A DNA stretch of 64,000 nucleotides from Schistosoma mansoni (Eukaryota > Platyhelminthes > Trematoda > Strigeidida > Schistosomatidae), in contig NW_017386009.1 of NCBI RefSeq assembly GCF_000237925.1, positions 806,001-870,000 of the forward strand, in the 5' to 3' direction. The position numbers and the translations under genes were made by a program. Below the pieces are notes generated by a model. That model did no database searches, was not told the origin of the DNA, and saw only the letters and a list, made by a program, of their open reading frames with translations. Numbering within the stretch: the first letter of the stretch is position 1; each line of letters opens with the position of its first letter. Shown piece after piece: positions 62,401-64,000 of the stretch.

Positions 62401-63156
62401 AATTGCCCATTGATATATAAGATCGACCTTCTAACTAAACTTTTCTTGTTTTGTATCATTGCTAGAATCAAAGAAAGATCAATATAGATAATGTTGATTG
62501 TAGCTCAAGTGTGTATCATAAAGATTCGACAAATTACAACACATTAACTTGTCAGACTATTACAGATCATGATTATCAATCTCACCTAGATCCATCGCAT
62601 CATCATCATTATCTTCACCATCACCACCACCATCATCATCATCCCCATATCCATACTGGGAAAAATCTACATAGTAATGACTATCATCCTTATTGTCATC
62701 AAAATGATAAATCAACAATAACTGAGTTTGTACCTACATCATCATCATCTACTATAAAATCTGATAACATATCTAAATCACCGATTCTTGTTGTTAGAAA
62801 GTCAAGTTCCCAATCTCATTCAGAGCACTCCTCAACTACAGATAACAATACAGTACAATATGGAAATACGAATGTGATTGGAACATACTGTGATAATAAC
62901 TCATTACTATCGGATATAAGTGGTGACTCGATGTATGAACATTTTGATACAGCATTTATACCTACCAGTTGTAATGAAGAATTTCACAGTCGCTCAAATA
63001 CTTATCATTACAATAGTAATAGTAATCACAGCAGTAACTCTGCTGTTGTCTATTCAACTGGAAATACCAGCGAATCTCTGAGTGATTTATCATTCACTAA
63101 TACCCGATTACCTCAAAACAATGTAATTAACTCTGCTACAGAGAATGTTAATGATG
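50034..63156 (+). CDS. Multi-exon PAS-domain gene, p160/NCoA-like candidate (both ends outside)
   Basis: Eight internal exons: 50,034-50,422, 52,251-52,351, 54,098-54,432, 56,841-56,980, 57,815-57,949, 58,559-58,880, 60,617-61,220 and 62,466-63,156. All have GT/AG borders, and the phases chain without conflict through about 905 codons. Residues from 57,815 to 58,880 (SGRISRIHLR, then IIQRYYFSVFDEASRWSHAR, CPIYRVKLGQKWFYVHTFS, EPLVVHYHNLR) match the order of the PAS-B region of p160 steroid-receptor coactivators (SRC/NCoA, insect Taiman), which bridge nuclear receptors to histone acetyltransferases in the nucleus. An upstream segment (VVNRSGKILYYDR) is also PAS-like. No LxxLL receptor box and no bHLH is in the visible part. 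The last two exons are Ser/Asn-rich with His runs. Another PAS protein is possible, so the family is inference; the gene model itself is well supported. Confidence 0.6.
50453..52250. other. Intron of the PAS gene, AT-rich
   Basis: Mostly AT-rich intron. A weakly tRNA-like patch on the minus strand (51,045-51,150) may be an old SINE piece. No other feature is supported. Confidence 0.4.
52251..52351 (+). CDS. PAS-gene exon 2 in window
   Basis: Acceptor TTCCTAAG, donor GTAGGT. It enters in phase 1 and leaves in phase 0, encoding SALDDETSQKDYVPANSPQS and ending SSGEDCM. It is acidic and serine-rich with no recognised motif. Confidence 0.6.
52845..53985 (-). mobile_element. Decayed RTE-like LINE family A, split by a SINE
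   Basis: On the minus strand the left part (52,850-53,308) and right part (53,859-53,935, reading SFDDIVNLHQ and then LGYVLRILNHLIPRRAMLV across the SINE site) align with SIDEVVKLHQLRWLGYVLRM of the duplicated copies. It lies in an intron of the PAS gene in antisense orientation. Confidence 0.6.
53321..53846 (-). repeat. SINE family S, complete copy, minus orientation
   Basis: The body is flanked by a 12-bp target-site duplication AGTATGCGCAAT (53,309-53,320 and 53,847-53,858). The (AAAT)n tail lies at the left, so the element is on the minus strand. Its sense-strand start is GCCCCCAAATGCCCTGGTAC. It is about 520 bp with no Pol III boxes I could assign. It appears identical to the inverted copy at 59,622-60,141. 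Confidence 0.85.
54098..54432 (+). CDS. PAS-gene exon 3 in window
   Basis: Acceptor TTCTTCATAG, donor GTAAGC. It encodes a Ser/Asn-rich stretch, then ESELAPFDFPKLCTKSDGG, and closes with QRLMDVIITVVNRSGKILYY, a hydrophobic-strand pattern like the start of a PAS fold. Confidence 0.7.
54670..54965 (-). repeat. Unclassified dispersed element, copy 1
   Basis: Its reverse complement runs from GCGCCAAAAGCGCTCTTTTACC to CTAGTTAGCGGGGCC...TTAGATTAGCTTAT and aligns loosely, block by block, with 55,885-56,165. The class is unknown and no coding is seen. Confidence 0.45.
55430..55835 (+). repeat. SINE family S copy interrupted by an SR2-like fragment
   Basis: The 5' part of SINE S (55,465-55,580: CTCTCTTCCTCTTGAAATGCTC, then GGAATTCCTACTCACTGTCTTCTCG) is followed by an RTE fragment (55,590-55,740; frame pieces GKPKDTLS, KADMKRIAQDRVG). 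SINE sequence then resumes (TTTATGAAATTGGGAGGACGA, then ACCGGACTGGCGG). The 3' half of the SINE is missing. Confidence 0.55.
55885..56165 (+). repeat. Unclassified dispersed element, copy 2
   Basis: It is the inverted relative of 54,670-54,965: GCACCAAAGCGCCCATTTTTACC at one end, GCTATTTTGCGATG and GTGCTTGTTCG inside, and CTAGTTAGCAGGGTTGAGG...TAGCTTAGC at the other. The pair faces each other across about 900 bp. Confidence 0.45.
56841..56980 (+). CDS. PAS-gene exon 4 in window
   Basis: Acceptor TTCTATGTAG, donor GTAAAC. It enters in phase 2 and leaves in phase 1. It encodes NLPRQHSFCLDNNDNDNN, then GDSWTSRIQDGDLAIWEKHT. Reading past the donor reaches a stop at once, which supports splicing. 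Confidence 0.65.
57095..57545 (+). repeat. GC-rich dispersed-repeat candidate in intron
   Basis: The block starts TGCTGCTGCTACCTTGACG and ends near GCTCTCAGGTTATTAAG. Its composition is far from the AT-rich intron around it, and it resembles the GC-rich leader of RTE elements in style. I could not match it to another copy in the window, so the class is a guess. Confidence 0.3.
57815..57949 (+). CDS. PAS-gene exon 5 in window (PAS-B start)
   Basis: Of two nearby acceptors, the one ending AGGAAG fits the phase-1 carry-in. It encodes INSMKYTDVISGRISRIHLR and then IISIQ-type helix residues ending RYYFS. The donor GTAAGA at 57,950 leaves phase 1, exactly what the next exon needs. An internal CAG|GTATGA is not used in this model. 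Confidence 0.6.
58050..58468 (+). mobile_element. RTE-like LINE family A, 3' end only, in sense orientation
   Basis: It is flanked by a 14-bp target-site duplication AAATAAAGAGTTAT (58,036-58,049 and 58,469-58,482). The frame TWHKSMKSLTIGLSHAGRCR...RRCIHFLC matches the C-terminus of the duplicated copies, followed by the same 3' UTR and GACTGACTG tail. It lies in the intron between PAS-gene exons 5 and 6. Confidence 0.8.
58559..58880 (+). CDS. PAS-gene exon 6 in window (PAS-B core and end)
   Basis: Acceptor TTACATTTTAG, donor GTATGT. It encodes FDEASRWSHARNALLEQSLL, a polar insert of about 40 residues, then CPIYRVKLGQKWFYVHTFS and EPLVVHYHNLR, which parallel the last strands of p160 PAS-B. 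The polar insert inside the domain would be unusual. Confidence 0.7.
58960..59105 (-). repeat. SM-alpha-type SINE
   Basis: On the minus strand: tRNA-like box A (CAGTGGTCTAGAAGTTAAGCG), box B (GGTCTTGGATTCGAT), then the hammerhead core region, matching the schistosome SM-alpha family as I know it. It is a nearly full-length copy in an intron of the PAS gene, antisense to it. Confidence 0.75.
58967..59012 (-). ncRNA. Hammerhead ribozyme motif within the SINE
   Basis: The minus strand reads GCACTG, CTGAGGA, GTCCC, loop ATACT, GGGAC, GAAA, then TGGCAGTT and CAGTGC. This gives helix I (GCACTG with CAGTGC), the core CUGANGA with N = G, helix II (GTCCC with GGGAC), the GAAA core and a minimal helix III, with GUU as the possible cleavage triplet. 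The core is complete. Weak helix III is known for SINE-borne hammerheads and usually means low activity. Confidence 0.65.
59549..59583 (+). mobile_element. Very short LINE family A 3' terminus
   Basis: CCTGGTCCTACGTTGTAGC followed by TGACTGACTGACTGAG equals the terminal bases and tail of LINE family A and little else. It is a near-total 5' truncation. Confidence 0.55.
59622..60141 (+). repeat. SINE family S, complete copy, plus orientation
   Basis: It starts ACCCCCAAATGCCCTGGTAC and ends GTGTTTAAATAAATAAA. The whole length appears identical to the reverse complement of 53,321-53,846. Its last roughly 65 bp (GGCGCATATGTATCTGGTGC...) equal the 3' end of LINE family B. I could not define a clean target-site duplication. 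Confidence 0.8.
60215..60441 (+). mobile_element. LINE family A 3' UTR, truncated copy
   Basis: It has ACACTCTTTATCTTCCCTTA, then GTGTTCATCTTGTTGTGC and CTGGTCCTACGTTGTCGC with a TGACTGACTGACTGAC tail. It is the reverse complement of the 3' UTR at 45,795-46,000. No coding part remains. Confidence 0.65.
60617..61220 (+). CDS. PAS-gene exon 7 in window
   Basis: Acceptor TTTTCTTTAG, donor GTAAGT. It enters in phase 2 and leaves in phase 0. It encodes Ser/Thr/Asn-rich low-complexity sequence with histidine clusters (HHHHVHLTHCHHHH, HHHHHHYVRHHH) and proline stretches, as in activation or scaffold regions of transcription cofactors. Confidence 0.7.
61990..62370 (+). mobile_element. Diverged LINE family A 3' fragment
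   Basis: Decayed remains of the C-terminus (GATGCATGCTACCTGG, then GACATGGCTCAAAATC) are followed by the 3' UTR and a CGTCCTACGTTG...GACTGACTGATG end. It lies in the intron between PAS-gene exons 7 and 8. Confidence 0.5.
62466..63156 (+). CDS. PAS-gene exon 8 in window
   Basis: Acceptor CATTGCTAG, donor GTAAGT. It starts NQRKINIDNVDCSSS in phase 0 and leaves in phase 1, so at least one more exon lies beyond the window. It has a long histidine cluster (SHHHHYLHHHHHHHHH), then Ser/Asn-rich sequence including SESLSDLSFTN. Confidence 0.7.
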
Positions 63157-63396
63157 GTAAGTTTATTTCATTTTTTTCCTATAGATATGTATCATAATAC
63201 ATTTTAAGCATTAAGTCCATTGGAATACATCTTATCACTTTTTTTTACTGCCTAAAATGTATTATGCTCCACATTTAAATAAACATTTTTGTCTTGTAGA
63301 TATGCGCGTTATTTAAGTGTTAAGCACATGTACGAATTTGCAGTACCAATGTAACACTAAATACTATTTAAGTAGTTGACAGAAAATTGAGATTGA

Positions 63397-63925
63397 TGTT
63401 GTCTACGAAATTGAAAGGACGAAAAGTGAATGTCCGGTGCTTTAACCGGGTTAGTGGATATGGAGGATCCACCTAGGTGAGTTGGAAAATCCTGATTCCA
63501 AACCAATGGTGCACATGTACTCCAGAATCGTGAAGAAACAAATGGCATATGAACCAATTGTTGGTCACCGGCTACCATGAGACTGCATCTCAACGTTACT
63601 CCCTTGCCTTGTGGATTTGACCTCTAGGTCAAAGGCTCGAGGAGTAGACCCCTAAGAAAACCACGTGTTTCAGTTTGGGCGCCCGGACAGTACGCCAGCT
63701 CTCACACATATCATTTGATTTGTGGTGCATACGTATTCGGTGCCCCTTTGTACCAAAATTTATGCGTTCAAATAAAAAAATTATATAATAAACAACACCC
63801 CCATCGCGAGAAGACAGCGAGTTGGACTTCCCAGGCGATGGCTGTATGTGCGTGGCCATGTGGGAGCATTTCGAAAGGGAGAGTTGACTCTTCCCACTAT
63901 CGACCGTACCAGGGCATTTGGGGCC
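63397..63925. repeat. SINE family S copy with one part inverted
   Basis: The 3' part runs in plus orientation (63,397-63,780, ending AAATAAAAAAA). The 5' part lies directly to its right in minus orientation (about 63,787-63,925, ending CATTTGGGGCC). Both pieces break at the same point of the element (GTTGTTTA), as if one copy had been split and one part flipped, leaving the tail in the middle. Confidence 0.6.
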
Positions 63926-64000
63926 ACACTTTTTATACTTAAATATAATCGATTCATCAACATTCTACTCATAGATTTTAACAACTGGGTATTTTTATTT

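Noticed and set aside
1-64000. CRISPR arrays, bacterial operons, integrases of phage type or Polinton-like genes
   Set aside because: No regularly spaced short repeats, no ribosome-binding-site-led gene strings, and no capsid or protein-primed polymerase motifs were seen. All content fits a eukaryotic repeat-rich locus.

Overview
The window looks like nuclear DNA of a blood fluke (Schistosoma, possibly the haematobium/bovis group). Four things point that way: a tetraspanin gene with introns of 31-39 nt, a SM-alpha-type SINE carrying a hammerhead ribozyme core, Ty3/Gypsy elements of the CsRn1/Boudicca kind (CHCC gag box, tRNA-Trp-like primer sites), and SR2-like RTE plus CR1-like LINEs. There are no operons and no rRNA or intact tRNA genes. 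The species call is inference.

Layout. 1-13.5 kb is LTR-element territory: a lone Boudicca-like LTR with primer site (2.1-2.5 kb), a decayed Ty3/Gypsy copy on the minus strand (3.4-7.0 kb), and a young, nearly whole copy on the plus strand (7,073-13,516). 13.9-21.2 kb holds a 3.39-kb segment present twice in direct order, almost identical, each copy carrying the same 5'-truncated LINE and an unrecognised 140-aa reading frame. 21.7-23.5 kb is an apparently complete five-exon tetraspanin gene on the minus strand (211 aa). 23.7-43.8 kb is a LINE graveyard (CR1-like and SR2-like), with one lone coding exon (28,138-28,218) and a 200-N assembly gap. 44.9-49.6 kb holds two further RTE-like LINE families, SINE copies and a second Boudicca-like LTR.

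From 50,034 to the right edge, a plus-strand gene runs through eight internal exons whose phases all agree (about 905 codons). It has a PAS-B-like segment resembling p160 nuclear-receptor coactivators, followed by serine/asparagine- and histidine-rich sequence. Its start and end lie outside the window. Its introns are packed with LINE and SINE insertions, including two apparently identical SINE copies in opposite orientation that bracket four of the exons.

The host content is one small membrane-protein gene, part of one likely transcriptional regulator, and one orphan exon; nearly everything else is retroelement. I found no clear undescribed defence, biosynthetic or RNA system. The most useful leads are the SINE/LINE tail partnership, the inverted SINE pair around exons, the ribozyme-bearing SINE, and the very recent tandem duplication.
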